Assembly: GCA_028343855.1 (NCBI GenBank)
Contig: JAOLZN010000002.1
Span: 1-64,000 of the forward strand
Direction: 5' to 3'
Origin: Candidatus Nitrosopumilus sp.
GTDB lineage: Archaea > Thermoproteota > Nitrososphaeria > Nitrososphaerales > Nitrosopumilaceae
DNA length: 64,000 bases
In this document: positions 50,744 to 58,283 of the stretch, piece by piece
Numbering within the stretch: position 1 is the stretch's first letter
Layout: each line of letters begins with the position of its first letter
Made by a program: the position numbers and the translations under genes
Notes under the pieces: model-generated
Told to the model about the DNA's origin: nothing
The model's input: the letters and a program-made list of their open reading frames with translations, nothing else
The model's database searches: none

Positions 50744-51160
50744 TTATTCCTCAATTTCTCTTTTGATACTTTGCATTGCTTGTTCAGTACCACTTTTTAT
50801 GTGATTTTTTATGACCCCCGTAAACATATTCATCATTCCTGATAATTTTATTTCCCATGCTGTTTCCATAATGATCTTTTCATTTTTAGGAGCTAATGTA
50901 ATAATTTTTGTACCATCTAAAATTCCTTTAGTAAATTTAGCTTTAATTTCTTTTTTGGGTTTTAATTCAATTTCCTGTAAACATTTTTGATCTCGAAATG
51001 CTATGGTAATCTCTCTTTTGATTATTCCATCTTTTTCTGATAATGTTTTTACTTCCTTTGTTCCCTTCCAAAATTTTGGTTCATTATCTATATCTGAAAT
51101 TATTTCCCATGCCTTGTCTAGGCTGGAATTAATTTCTGTTTGAACTACAATTGATGCCAT
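50744..51160 (-). CDS. SRPBCC/START-like lipid-binding-fold protein
   Basis: A 138-residue helix-grip (SRPBCC/polyketide cyclase-like) protein. The start MASIVVQTEINSSLDKAWEIISDIDNEPKFWKG is the classic N-terminal strand, helix and WxG motif. C-terminal GMMNMFTGVIKNHIKSGTEQAMQSIKREIEE is the long helix. These proteins bind hydrophobic ligands or catalyse small cyclisation steps. I set the start at the ATG at 51160; the frame is open up to 51298, but that part overlaps a structured element and looks spurious. A TATA box lies about 30 bp upstream of that ATG. Confidence 0.82.
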   Translation of the reverse strand: MASIVVQTEINSSLDKAWEIISDIDNEPKFWKGTKEVKTLSEKDGIIKREITIAFRDQKCLQEIELKPKKEIKAKFTKGILDGTKIITLAPKNEKIIMETAWEIKLSGMMNMFTGVIKNHIKSGTEQAMQSIKREIEE

Positions 51161-51185
51161 TCTTGTTTGAATTTCTTTTTGCATC

Positions 51186-51195
51186 AAATATATTA
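51186..51195. promoter_or_regulatory. Bidirectional-looking TATA element
   Basis: AAATATATTA. On the minus strand it lies about 30 bp before the ATG of the SRPBCC gene (51160); on the plus strand it lies about 28 bp before the first base of the structured element at 51218. It could serve either or both. Confidence 0.4.
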
Positions 51196-51217
51196 GATTC
51201 CACTTTGAATTGAAACA

Positions 51218-51295
51218 GACTGTGATGGGCCAATGCCTAAAATCCAGAACATTAACTCCGGTTCTAATGGCCTTGACCATTCTTCCGTCACAGTC
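51218..51295 (+). ncRNA. Cloverleaf-like structured RNA candidate (78 nt)
   Basis: A perfect 8-bp terminal stem (GACTGTGA 51218-51225 / TCACAGTC 51288-51295) closes three successive 5-bp hairpins: TGGGC-CAAT-GCCTA (with one G-T pair), AGAAC-loop of 10-GTTCT, and AATGG-CCTTGA-CCATT. The shape and 78-nt size look like a tRNA, but no T-loop TTCRA or normal anticodon arm is present on either strand, so it is not a normal tRNA. Its G+C (about 46%) is well above the surroundings. The strand is uncertain; a TATA box lies 28 bp upstream on the plus strand. Function unknown. Confidence 0.45.
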
Positions 51296-51332
51296 CATTA
51301 AAATTTAAAAGAACATCAAATTTACTTGGTAT

Positions 51333-51530
51333 ATGGTAAAAATTGGAACTTTTGACGCTGGAACTTTTTGGAAAAATGCATATGCACATCAACGTGGTAA
51401 ATTACTCAAAAAAGTTAGTGTTCCTGATGATCAAATTATTGAATTAGTTAATAAAAAATACATGGAATTACCTGCTGCTTTGAAATATGAGATTGAAACT
51501 AGTGGAATCACTAAAAAAGAATTACAATAA
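51333..51530 (+). CDS. Small hypothetical protein (65 aa)
   Basis: A 65-residue protein, mixed in composition, starting MVKIGTFDAGTFWKNAYAHQRGK, with a helical C-terminal part (QIIELVNKKYMELPAALKYEIE). No cysteines, TM or known motifs. It lies 37 bp after the structured element and 16 bp before the tRNA-binding-domain gene on the same strand, so an operon with the latter is possible. Confidence 0.65.
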   Translation: MVKIGTFDAGTFWKNAYAHQRGKLLKKVSVPDDQIIELVNKKYMELPAALKYEIETSGITKKELQ

Positions 51531-51546
51531 TGCAAATTCATTTTAA

Positions 51547-51897
51547 GTGGATAAATTTGGATATATTGTGGATACTGTTTCATACGAAGATTTTGCAAAA
51601 TTAGACCTTCGAGTTGCTAAAATTATTGAAACAGAATCTATTGAAGGCAAGTCTAGAATAATTAAAGGTAAAATTGATTTGGGTGGGGATGATCAACGAG
51701 ATGTGATTATTGGCGGTGCACAATATTTTCAACCTGAAGATATTGTTGGAAAAACTGTGATTGTTCTTGCAAACTTAGAACCAAAAACAATGGCTGGTGT
51801 TGAATCTAATGCAATGTTGTTAGCTGCTGATGTTGATGATAAGCCTTATTGGTTAACTGTAACTGAAGATGTTGCTTTGGGCAGTCCTATAAAATAA
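51547..51897 (+). CDS. Stand-alone tRNA-binding domain protein (MetRS beta-type)
   Basis: A 116-residue OB-fold of the EMAP-II/Trbp111/MetRS C-terminal type: YEDFAKLDLRVAKIIETESIEG is the signature start (D-L-R-V-A-K-I), then RDVIIGGAQYFQPEDIVGKTVIVLANLEPKTMAGVES. Stand-alone copies either act as the beta subunit of methionyl-tRNA synthetase or bind tRNA structure. The start is GTG at 51547. metS itself is not in the window, so the partner is not established. Confidence 0.88.
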   Translation: MDKFGYIVDTVSYEDFAKLDLRVAKIIETESIEGKSRIIKGKIDLGGDDQRDVIIGGAQYFQPEDIVGKTVIVLANLEPKTMAGVESNAMLLAADVDDKPYWLTVTEDVALGSPIK

Positions 51898-51926
51898 ATT
51901 ATCTTTCCATAAGAATTATTTTTAAA

Positions 51927-52487
51927 TTAATCGTATACCATCAAGTCTTTTTCTTCTAATAATGAGTGGACATTATTTACTGATCTGTACACTTCTGTTT
52001 CTAACTTAGCTCCAACACAAACTAATTTTCCTGATGCAAAAATCAAGATTACTGTTTTTGGGTCAAGCATTCTGTGAATCAATCCTGGGAATTGTTCTGG
52101 TTCGTACATACTTCTTGGCAATGTTCTTGCTGCTTGCTCCAAGTTGACTTTGCCACCCAAGTTAATTGATGAAACGATATTTTGAATTGAAACTACTGCA
52201 TCTTTTTTAACCTTAATTCCTCCTTTTCGAAGTTGTTGAACCACTGTTTTTACTGCTTTTTTTGCTAATTCTTCTGATTTAGAACCTGTACATACCATTT
52301 TACCTGAACTGAAGATTAATGTTGCACTTTTTGGTGTTTTTAATCTAAAAACTAGTCCTGGAAATACATCTGGGTGGTACTCCACATCTGGAAACTTTTT
52401 TGTAATTTCATTTAAATCCATTTTTTGCTCAACTGATGCTGAGGCTACTACGTTAACTACACTTATCATTGGTTTTGTTTGTGGCAT
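51927..52487 (-). CDS. tbp: TATA-box-binding protein
   Basis: TBP bends the TATA box and recruits TFB. The 186-residue protein has two direct repeats of about 85-90 residues; the first begins VNVVASASVEQKMDLNEITKKFPDVEYHPDVFPGLVFRL, the second VSIQNIVSSINLGGKVNLEQAARTLP-like. The TLIFSSGKMVCTGSKSEE and VILIFASGKLVCVGAK segments line the DNA-binding saddle. The gene has a very good TATA box of its own (52511-52518) 27 bp before its ATG. It faces the tRNA-binding-domain gene (29-bp gap). Confidence 0.97.
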   Translation of the reverse strand: MPQTKPMISVVNVVASASVEQKMDLNEITKKFPDVEYHPDVFPGLVFRLKTPKSATLIFSSGKMVCTGSKSEELAKKAVKTVVQQLRKGGIKVKKDAVVSIQNIVSSINLGGKVNLEQAARTLPRSMYEPEQFPGLIHRMLDPKTVILIFASGKLVCVGAKLETEVYRSVNNVHSLLEEKDLMVYD

Positions 52488-52510
52488 GTCCAGTTTTTTT
52501 CCGTTCTACT

Positions 52511-52518
52511 ATATAAAA
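52511..52518 (-). promoter_or_regulatory. TATA box of tbp
   Basis: TTTTATAT on the minus strand, centred 27 bp before the ATG at 52487, again leaderless. TBP would bind its own promoter, as any other. Confidence 0.6.
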
Positions 52519-52593
52519 GGACTAGATGAGACCCTTTTTGAGATTTTAGACCTTTTGACGAATCATTTAATTTAGAATTGAAAAGTTTTCTTT

Positions 52594-53712
52594 TTGTTGA
52601 ATTTTACTGATTTTGAACAAATATTCTCCACTAGTGATGAATCTGATCCTTTGATGATGTTAGTTTGGATTGTGCCGATAATTATTTTTGTATTTTATGG
52701 CCAACAAATTCAACTACTAGTTACTTCTGGTGAAATTAAAAAAGCAATTAAAAAATTAGATAAATTTAGATCTGATTCTAAAACAGAATTAATTGATTAT
52801 GTTAAGAAAAATTCAGATTCTGGTACTGATCCAACAAAAAAAATTGAGCAATTTTTAGACTACTTCACTATTATGCCAGTTGACCTAGACCCTAATGGTA
52901 TTGTAGATAAAGTAAGACATACAGTAAGATCTAGAGAAGATTATACTAGAAATCATGTTAAGTTACTGTTGCCCAATATTGATGAAATTGAATTAAGTCG
53001 TGTTCAAACTTTACTTGAACTTGCTTCTTCTCTACAAATGATTCATAAAATAATTAATCATATGTTTTTGACTGCAAAAAAACAAAAAAACTATCCTTTG
53101 ATTTTACCATTACAAATGATTTTGCCTTTTATCATGGAACATGCAAAAGCAATGAATGCGTCGATACCTGCATTTAAAAAAGGACAACCCCTCGGCGATG
53201 GAATTGGACCTATGGTAGTTGGAAAAATGATGTTAAATGAAGAAAAACAAATAATTTCATTTCAAACTATTCTTGCTAAAATTAATTATGAAAAAAGAAA
53301 ATTATTTCTAGTAAAAGCAGAAGGGCCTGGTTCCACTGTTGGTAGACCTGACGATGCATTACAAAAAATTGTTGATACTGATAAAATTGATGCAATCATA
53401 ATGATTGATGCTGCGTTAAAAATGGAAGGTGAGGATTCTGCATCAATTGCTAGAGGATTTGGTGCTGCAATTGGTGGAATTGGTACTGAAAAATTTCAAA
53501 TTGAACAAATTGCAACTCAGAATAAAATTCCTGTTTTCTCAATTGTTGTTAAACAATCTGTAAAGGAAGCAATTACCCTTATGACTAAGGAAATTGCAGA
53601 TCAGGCTGATAATGTACGCTTACAAGTTAATGAAATGATATTAGAAAATACTATTGAAGGACAATCTGTTGTAATAATAGGTGTAGGTAATACTGCAGGA
53701 GTCCCACAATGA
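52594..53712 (+). CDS. DUF1512-type membrane-anchored protein
   Basis: A 372-residue protein of the archaeal DUF1512 family. An N-terminal TM segment (about residues 22-39) is followed by a helical part (about 45-160) and a C-terminal alpha/beta domain with GPMVVGKMMLNEEKQI, EGPGSTVGRPDDALQKIV and GFGAAIGGIGTEKFQIE segments, in which conserved Gly and Asp residues look like a nucleotide- or metal-binding site. The function of the family is unknown. It overlaps the next zinc-ribbon gene by 4 nt (ATGA), so the two are translationally coupled. The start codon is a TTG at 52594. Confidence 0.85.
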   Translation: MLNFTDFEQIFSTSDESDPLMMLVWIVPIIIFVFYGQQIQLLVTSGEIKKAIKKLDKFRSDSKTELIDYVKKNSDSGTDPTKKIEQFLDYFTIMPVDLDPNGIVDKVRHTVRSREDYTRNHVKLLLPNIDEIELSRVQTLLELASSLQMIHKIINHMFLTAKKQKNYPLILPLQMILPFIMEHAKAMNASIPAFKKGQPLGDGIGPMVVGKMMLNEEKQIISFQTILAKINYEKRKLFLVKAEGPGSTVGRPDDALQKIVDTDKIDAIIMIDAALKMEGEDSASIARGFGAAIGGIGTEKFQIEQIATQNKIPVFSIVVKQSVKEAITLMTKEIADQADNVRLQVNEMILENTIEGQSVVIIGVGNTAGVPQ

Positions 53713-53885
53713 TTTTTTCTAAAGAAGAAATTATTTTGGAATATACTGTTGAAAAATGTCCAAAATGTGAAAAATTGAATCAAAGAGATTTTTCTGATGG
53801 TGATGTTTTGTTTAACTCTTCTTCAAAATGTACCTTCTGTGACAGTGTAACTATAATCGAAAAAATTTACGGTGAAATTTTATAA
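53709..53885 (+). CDS. Zinc-ribbon protein (58 aa) coupled to the DUF1512 gene
   Basis: A 58-residue protein not in the usual gene length range: two knuckles (Cys19-x2-Cys22, KCPKCEKLNQ, and Cys43-x2-Cys46, KCTFCDSV) make a zinc ribbon, with an acidic N-terminus. The ATG overlaps the stop of the DUF1512 gene (ATGA), which indicates coupled translation and a possible partner role. It is one of several small zinc proteins in this window. Confidence 0.75.
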   Translation: MIFSKEEIILEYTVEKCPKCEKLNQRDFSDGDVLFNSSSKCTFCDSVTIIEKIYGEIL

Positions 53886-53957
53886 AAATGATTCTAAAAT
53901 ATTTTAATTTTATAATTGTACAAATACAGTAAATTTTCTAATAATGGTGGGAATATA

Positions 53958-54515
53958 ATGAAAAATAAATTAAATCTCTCTAAACAATATGCTATCAAAC
54001 AACATCGTGGACAATATCGTAAAAATAACAAAACCCCTTACTGGCATCATTTACGTGATGTTGTAAATAATCTTGAAATGATGGGAATTAAAGATGAATC
54101 TATTTTATGTGCTGGATGGTTGCATGATTCTATTGAGGATACTTCCTTTGATTTTGAAGATGTTTCCAAATCTTTTGGAAAGAAAATTGCTCAAATAGTA
54201 TCTGATTTGACAAAAGAAACACGCTTACCCAAAAATCAACAAGAAAAAAATTATCTTAAACAACTTTCTAAATCTTCCTGGCAGGCAAAAGTTGTAAAAT
54301 TTGCTGATATTTTAGCAAATATTTCAGATTTAAAAAATTCTGAATTAAATCATAGACAAAAAATAATTCAAGTCAAATATAAGATAAAATACCTTGGTGC
54401 AATTAAATCTGGAATTGTAGAAAATACAAGTAAAATTCCTAATTTATCCAAATCTCAAAATTTACTGAATTTAGTTCTTGAACAATATGGTCAAAGAAAA
54501 ATTATTTTGTCCTAA
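53958..54515 (+). CDS. SpoT/MESH1-like HD phosphohydrolase
   Basis: A 185-residue HD protein that resembles the hydrolase half of RelA/SpoT and the metazoan MESH1. Motifs: QYAIKQHRGQYRKNN-TPYWHHLRDV (the His of HD), CAGWLHDSIEDT (His-Asp followed by Glu-Asp) and VVKFADILANISDLK, corresponding to K-x-A-D-R-x-x-N-x. Synthetase and TGS domains are missing. Candidate activities are (p)ppGpp or NADPH hydrolysis, but neither can be shown here. I choose the ATG at 53958, just downstream of a GGTGGGAAT stretch; the TTG at 53916 extends it by 14 unlikely residues. It overlaps the convergent zinc-ribbon gene by 14 nt. Confidence 0.85.
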   Translation: MKNKLNLSKQYAIKQHRGQYRKNNKTPYWHHLRDVVNNLEMMGIKDESILCAGWLHDSIEDTSFDFEDVSKSFGKKIAQIVSDLTKETRLPKNQQEKNYLKQLSKSSWQAKVVKFADILANISDLKNSELNHRQKIIQVKYKIKYLGAIKSGIVENTSKIPNLSKSQNLLNLVLEQYGQRKIILS

Positions 54516-54615
54516 ACTTTAGATTGCATGTTGGACAAAACCAGGAAACTGTTTCTCCTTGCTCTTTAAACATTAATCCGCCACATTTTGGGCATGATCT
54601 GATCTCTTCACTCAT
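54502..54615 (-). CDS. Zinc-ribbon microprotein (37 aa) downstream of map
   Basis: A 37-codon gene for a tiny zinc ribbon: MSEEIRSCPKCGGLMFKEQG and then WFCPTCNLKFRTK, giving Cys8-x2-Cys11 and Cys27-x2-Cys30. The ATG comes 4 bp after the stop of map, so the two genes are probably cotranscribed. Similar zinc ribbons in archaea are often linked to transcription or translation factors. Function unknown. Confidence 0.7.
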   Translation of the reverse strand: MSEEIRSCPKCGGLMFKEQGETVSWFCPTCNLKFRTK

Positions 54616-54619
54616 TTTT

Positions 54620-55519
54620 TCATGTTAATGCCTTTGTTGTTACTGTAACTCCGCTTTCCATTGGAATGAATGTATGCTCTGCTTGGGCCACTCTTTGTTC
54701 ATTGACTTCTATTAATACTGGATAAGCTTGTACTGCTTTTTTCTTTATCAAAATGTCTAAAAGTTCTTTGGCCTCTTTTTCCTCCCATTCTTTTGTTATC
54801 CATCTCAATGCAAATGGTAGCATGTTAAAATTTTCCCAAATAAAATTTAGTAATTCATCTGCTTCATCATTTTTTGTTTTTTTTCTAGAATTTATTGCAA
54901 AAATATTTTTTATCTTACCGTTTCTAACAAACCCTCCACCTTGTTCTGTTGTTACAAATGGTTCACATGCATAAGCTGTATTTTCTGAAAGTGAAAATCC
55001 TCCAATTGACCAAATATTTGGAATTGATTTTCCTGCATGAATTGTATATTGTTCTAATGAGTGTCCACTGAGATTTGCAATTGGTTTGAATCCCATTTGT
55101 TTAATTGTTGATTCAATTGTACGACCGATGTCACTTGCTTTAACCCCTGTTTTGATCATTGACATTGCATTTCCTAATGCATCTTCTGCTGCTTGAACTA
55201 GTCCATCAAATTGTGCATCATAACAAACAGTAACTGCTGTATCTGCAATATATCCATTAATTTGTGCACCAAGATCAATTTTTACTAAATCTGTATCTTT
55301 GATTACGATTGGATCATTTGGTTCTGCAGTATAGTGAGCTGCAATTTCATTAATACTTGCATTAACCGGAAATGCACATTTTGCACCTCGTTTTTTAATT
55401 TCATTTTCTACTTCTTCGCAAATCTCATACACTGTTTTACCAATCCAGTCTTTGATTCTGACCATTTCCCTAACTTCAGCTGCAATTTTACCTGCTTTGA
55501 TATAATCCTCATTCAGCAC
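54620..55519 (-). CDS. map: Methionine aminopeptidase, type II
   Basis: Removes the initiator methionine from nascent proteins. The 299-residue protein has the pita-bread fold and the dinuclear metal ligands: Asp in KIDLGAQINGYIADTAVTV (two aspartates), His in GHSLEQYTIHAGKSIPN, Glu in CEPFVTTEQG, and the final Glu in ITKEWEEKE or AEHTFIPMESG. The inserted helical domain after about residue 190 marks it as type II (archaeal/eukaryal). A zinc-ribbon microprotein follows in the same operon. Confidence 0.96.
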   Translation of the reverse strand: MLNEDYIKAGKIAAEVREMVRIKDWIGKTVYEICEEVENEIKKRGAKCAFPVNASINEIAAHYTAEPNDPIVIKDTDLVKIDLGAQINGYIADTAVTVCYDAQFDGLVQAAEDALGNAMSMIKTGVKASDIGRTIESTIKQMGFKPIANLSGHSLEQYTIHAGKSIPNIWSIGGFSLSENTAYACEPFVTTEQGGGFVRNGKIKNIFAINSRKKTKNDEADELLNFIWENFNMLPFALRWITKEWEEKEAKELLDILIKKKAVQAYPVLIEVNEQRVAQAEHTFIPMESGVTVTTKALT

Positions 55520-55592
55520 AACTTTGATCCTTTACCTGCCTTTAAAATTATTATCTGTGAAGCTTAAATTGGGGCATTTTCGTATTTCGCTG

Positions 55593-55668
55593 GGATCGTG
55601 GTCTAGCTTGGTATGATTCTGCGTTTGGGACGCAGAGGTCGCGAATTCAAATTTCGCCGATCCCACCA
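55593..55668 (+). tRNA. tRNA-Pro(TGG)
   Basis: The acceptor GGGATCG (55593-55599) pairs with CGATCCC (55658-55664). Discriminator A55665, then CCA is encoded (55666-55668). The anticodon arm is CTGCG-TTTGGGA-CGCAG with anticodon TGG at 55626-55628. The T arm is GCGAA-TTCAAAT-TTCGC. No intron. Confidence 0.95.
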
Positions 55669-55709
55669 CAAATCATTATCTTATTATCAAATTGACTTCT
55701 CTTCTTATT

Positions 55710-55777
55710 GCCGAGCAATGAGGACGAGTTAGAGAAATGACTTTGAAATGAAGTAAACTAATGGCACTGAGCCCGGC
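55710..55777 (+). ncRNA. Candidate box C/D small RNA after tRNA-Pro
   Basis: The terminal stem GCCGAGC/GCCCGGC (one mismatch) encloses a C-like box ATGAGGA (55718-55724), a D'-like TTGA (55743-55746), a C'-like ATGAAGT (55748-55754) and a perfect D box CTGA (55767-55770). The C'-D spacer is 12 nt. The C and C' boxes deviate from RTGATGA by one and two bases. The region is G+C-rich for this DNA and sits only 41 bp after tRNA-Pro, perhaps from the same transcript. Target unknown. Confidence 0.5.
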
Positions 55778-55810
55778 AAACTTTTATCGATTCAAAATGA
55801 CGTATTTTTA

Positions 55811-56056
55811 TTGAAATTTGAGCGACGTGATCTAATTTTAATTGCTGGTTTAATTCTAGTAATGCTTGGATTAATTCAATATTTAGGACCTGCATATTCT
55901 GCAATTATTGTTATTGCCCTTTATTTTGGAATTAAAGTCTATGTGGGTAAAAAACGTCAATTAATTCAACAAGATGTTGGTGAGGGGATTTGTATGGAAT
56001 GTGGGTTCAAAATTATTAATAAAAAATGCCTCAACTGTGATGATCTAGATGAATAA
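55811..56056 (+). CDS. Small membrane protein with a C-terminal zinc knuckle
   Basis: An 81-residue protein. An N-terminal basic start (MKFERRD) is followed by two hydrophobic segments (about residues 8-24 and 28-45), then a basic loop VGKKRQLIQQDVG and a Cys-rich end: CMECGF and KKCLNCDD (Cys62-x2-Cys65 and Cys74-x2-Cys77). It is likely a membrane protein with a zinc ribbon in the cytoplasm. The start is TTG at 55811. No family recognised. Confidence 0.7.
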   Translation: MKFERRDLILIAGLILVMLGLIQYLGPAYSAIIVIALYFGIKVYVGKKRQLIQQDVGEGICMECGFKIINKKCLNCDDLDE

Positions 56057-56194
56057 TTACTTCGAATCTCTTAATATTGTGTAATTTGCCTATTTTCTTA
56101 TGATTTTAAGATCTTTGACTTTAACAAATAGCTCAACTTTTTCTCCATTTAATTCTAAAATGAGTCTTTTTACCAAGAATATTAGGAAATTAAA

Positions 56195-58249
56195 ATGAAC
56201 TACTCTATTTTTCTACTCTTATCTGCAATATTTCTTATTACCATATCTACTCCAGCATATGCACAATCCCTATCTGATCATGTTGTAATTAATGAAGTTG
56301 ACATTAATCCACCAGGAAATGACTCTGCCACTGTATCTGAATGGGTAGAACTTTACAATCCTACAAATTCTAATGTGGATTTAAGCGGATGGGAAATTGC
56401 TTCTACAACTGTTCTGAAAAAAACATTAATTCTTCCTGATGGAACTACCATCTTACCTGGTAAATTTTTAACATTTACTCATGACAAAATTTGGTTCACT
56501 GATTCTAGTGAAGTTGTTCAATTACGAGATGCTAATGGAGACTTGATTGATACAACTCCTAATCTTGTTGATCTTAATAATGATTTTTCATCTTGGCAAA
56601 GAGTTTATGATGGATATGATTCAGCCGACTGGAAATTTGTAACATCTACTGCAGGTGGTTCAAATGGTAAATTAAGTGAAGTACAAGAATCTGAAGAATT
56701 GATAGTTACTGTTTCATCTGATAAATCTTCATATCTTTTTGATGAAACTGCTTTAATTCAAGGTTCAGTTTCAAAGAGAATTAATTCTATTTACAGCTAT
56801 TTTGATCCAGAACCAATTATGATAAATATTTCAGGTCCTAATTATATTCAAACAATTTCAATTTATCCCGATTACCAATTAAACTATGAAACTAGTATTA
56901 ATTTGGTTAAAGTTTTAGGAATTAATTCTGGAACTTATGATGTAAATGTTACATATTCAGATGCTTCAAATGATATTACATTTACTGTTGGTGACGAAAG
57001 AATTCTACAAGAAGATAATGTAGAAACTTCTTCTTTGAGTATTGGAACTAATACTGATCAATATATCCCTGGAGAATTAGTTACAATTAGTGCCTTTACT
57101 AGTAATGTGATTCCATATGAGAGTATGATTTTGACTATTACTGATTCTGAAAATAAATTAATTGATCAAGGCAATTTGTTTACCAGTAATGGTGATTTTA
57201 GTACAGAGCATTTGATAAATACTGTAAATCCTAATTATGGTGTTTATACTATTACCGCTGAATACAATGATATTCTTGCCATATCGACTTTCACTGTTTT
57301 AGATCCTTCTGTAGTTAATCCTATTGTTGAAGAAATTTTTTCTGATTCTATGGTTTTAACTGCTGATGATTCTGAATATTTGCTAAATGAATACATCACT
57401 TTGCATGGTTCGGTTACTAATTTTAAGAAAGATCCTAGCTTGTATGCTGAACAAGTTAGAATTTCTTATAAGGACTCTGATGGAAAGTCTCCTACATTTA
57501 CTGGTGCCATAATGGATAGTGTTGATGGTGCTAAAATAATAGATTTTACCTCCACTGCAATACTTAGTGAACTGGGTGAATTCTCCATTACTTTCCAATT
57601 ACCATACAATTCCTTTTTTGAAGGTGATTATTCTGTTCAAGCCGATTATGGAAGTTTATCTGCTTACACAAATTTTTCTATAGTATCTGAGAAATCTAAT
57701 TCAAATAATTCTATTTCTGATGAAAATTCTTCAGCTGGAAATCCTAATATGTCTATTCCTGGAAAACCTTCAGATACCACTACATTTGAAAATGGTTATT
57801 TTGTTTCTAATGTAAAAACCATAATTGAAAAAGTAAATCGTATTTCTGATAATTTAACTTCAATTAACACCCAGGAAAAAACAATTGATGAGCAATCTGT
57901 CAAACCTAGGGTGTTATCTGGTTCAATGATAACAGTTTCAAAAGACTCACAATCAACTGTTAATTTACAAGTTTCATCTGAATCTGGAGTTTGTATTATT
58001 GGCCCTAGTTCTGATTGTTTAGTTAGTGAATCCACTAGAAAACCTGGACAAATTTTTGAAGTTGTACAAGTTGATGGAATGAATCTTAATGTAAGGTATT
58101 CTGGCCCTGATGTACGTTTAGAGAAATTTAGTATATTGCCACAATCTTCTGATGATTTTTTACCTAATGCCAATTGGAATGTTGAAGTCCTTAAAGATGA
58201 TGAAGTTTCCAGATTCTATTATAAAGTGACTTACAAAACTTTACAGTAA
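56195..58249 (+). CDS. Secreted protein with an N-terminal lamin-tail domain
   Basis: A 684-residue extracytoplasmic protein. A signal peptide covers about residues 1-24 (ends STPAYAQS). A lamin-tail domain (LTD) follows: HVVINEVDINPPGNDSATVSEWVELYNPTNSNVDLSGWEI to about residue 150, a module seen in cell-surface proteins and secreted nucleases. Several Ig/beta-sandwich-like repeats (about 160-505) have the Y-x-x-G-E and Y-x-V-x-x-x-Y features typical of thaumarchaeal surface proteins (DKSSYLFDETALIQGSVS, TDQYIPGELVTISAFTS, DDSEYLLNEYITLHGSVT), each near 100 residues. There is no C-terminal TM segment, so it is released or bound otherwise. Confidence 0.82.
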   Translation: MNYSIFLLLSAIFLITISTPAYAQSLSDHVVINEVDINPPGNDSATVSEWVELYNPTNSNVDLSGWEIASTTVLKKTLILPDGTTILPGKFLTFTHDKIWFTDSSEVVQLRDANGDLIDTTPNLVDLNNDFSSWQRVYDGYDSADWKFVTSTAGGSNGKLSEVQESEELIVTVSSDKSSYLFDETALIQGSVSKRINSIYSYFDPEPIMINISGPNYIQTISIYPDYQLNYETSINLVKVLGINSGTYDVNVTYSDASNDITFTVGDERILQEDNVETSSLSIGTNTDQYIPGELVTISAFTSNVIPYESMILTITDSENKLIDQGNLFTSNGDFSTEHLINTVNPNYGVYTITAEYNDILAISTFTVLDPSVVNPIVEEIFSDSMVLTADDSEYLLNEYITLHGSVTNFKKDPSLYAEQVRISYKDSDGKSPTFTGAIMDSVDGAKIIDFTSTAILSELGEFSITFQLPYNSFFEGDYSVQADYGSLSAYTNFSIVSEKSNSNNSISDENSSAGNPNMSIPGKPSDTTTFENGYFVSNVKTIIEKVNRISDNLTSINTQEKTIDEQSVKPRVLSGSMITVSKDSQSTVNLQVSSESGVCIIGPSSDCLVSESTRKPGQIFEVVQVDGMNLNVRYSGPDVRLEKFSILPQSSDDFLPNANWNVEVLKDDEVSRFYYKVTYKTLQ

Positions 58250-58283
58250 ATTCAAAATACTCATAGTTTAATAATTAATTAAA

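Noticed and set aside
51218..51295. Normal tRNA gene
   Set aside because: No TTCRA loop, no normal D or anticodon arm on either strand, in spite of the cloverleaf-like outline.
51161..51298. N-terminal extension of the SRPBCC gene (46 extra residues)
   Set aside because: The extra residues do not fit the family N-terminus, and the region is occupied by a strong RNA-like fold; the ATG at 51160 also has a suitable TATA box.
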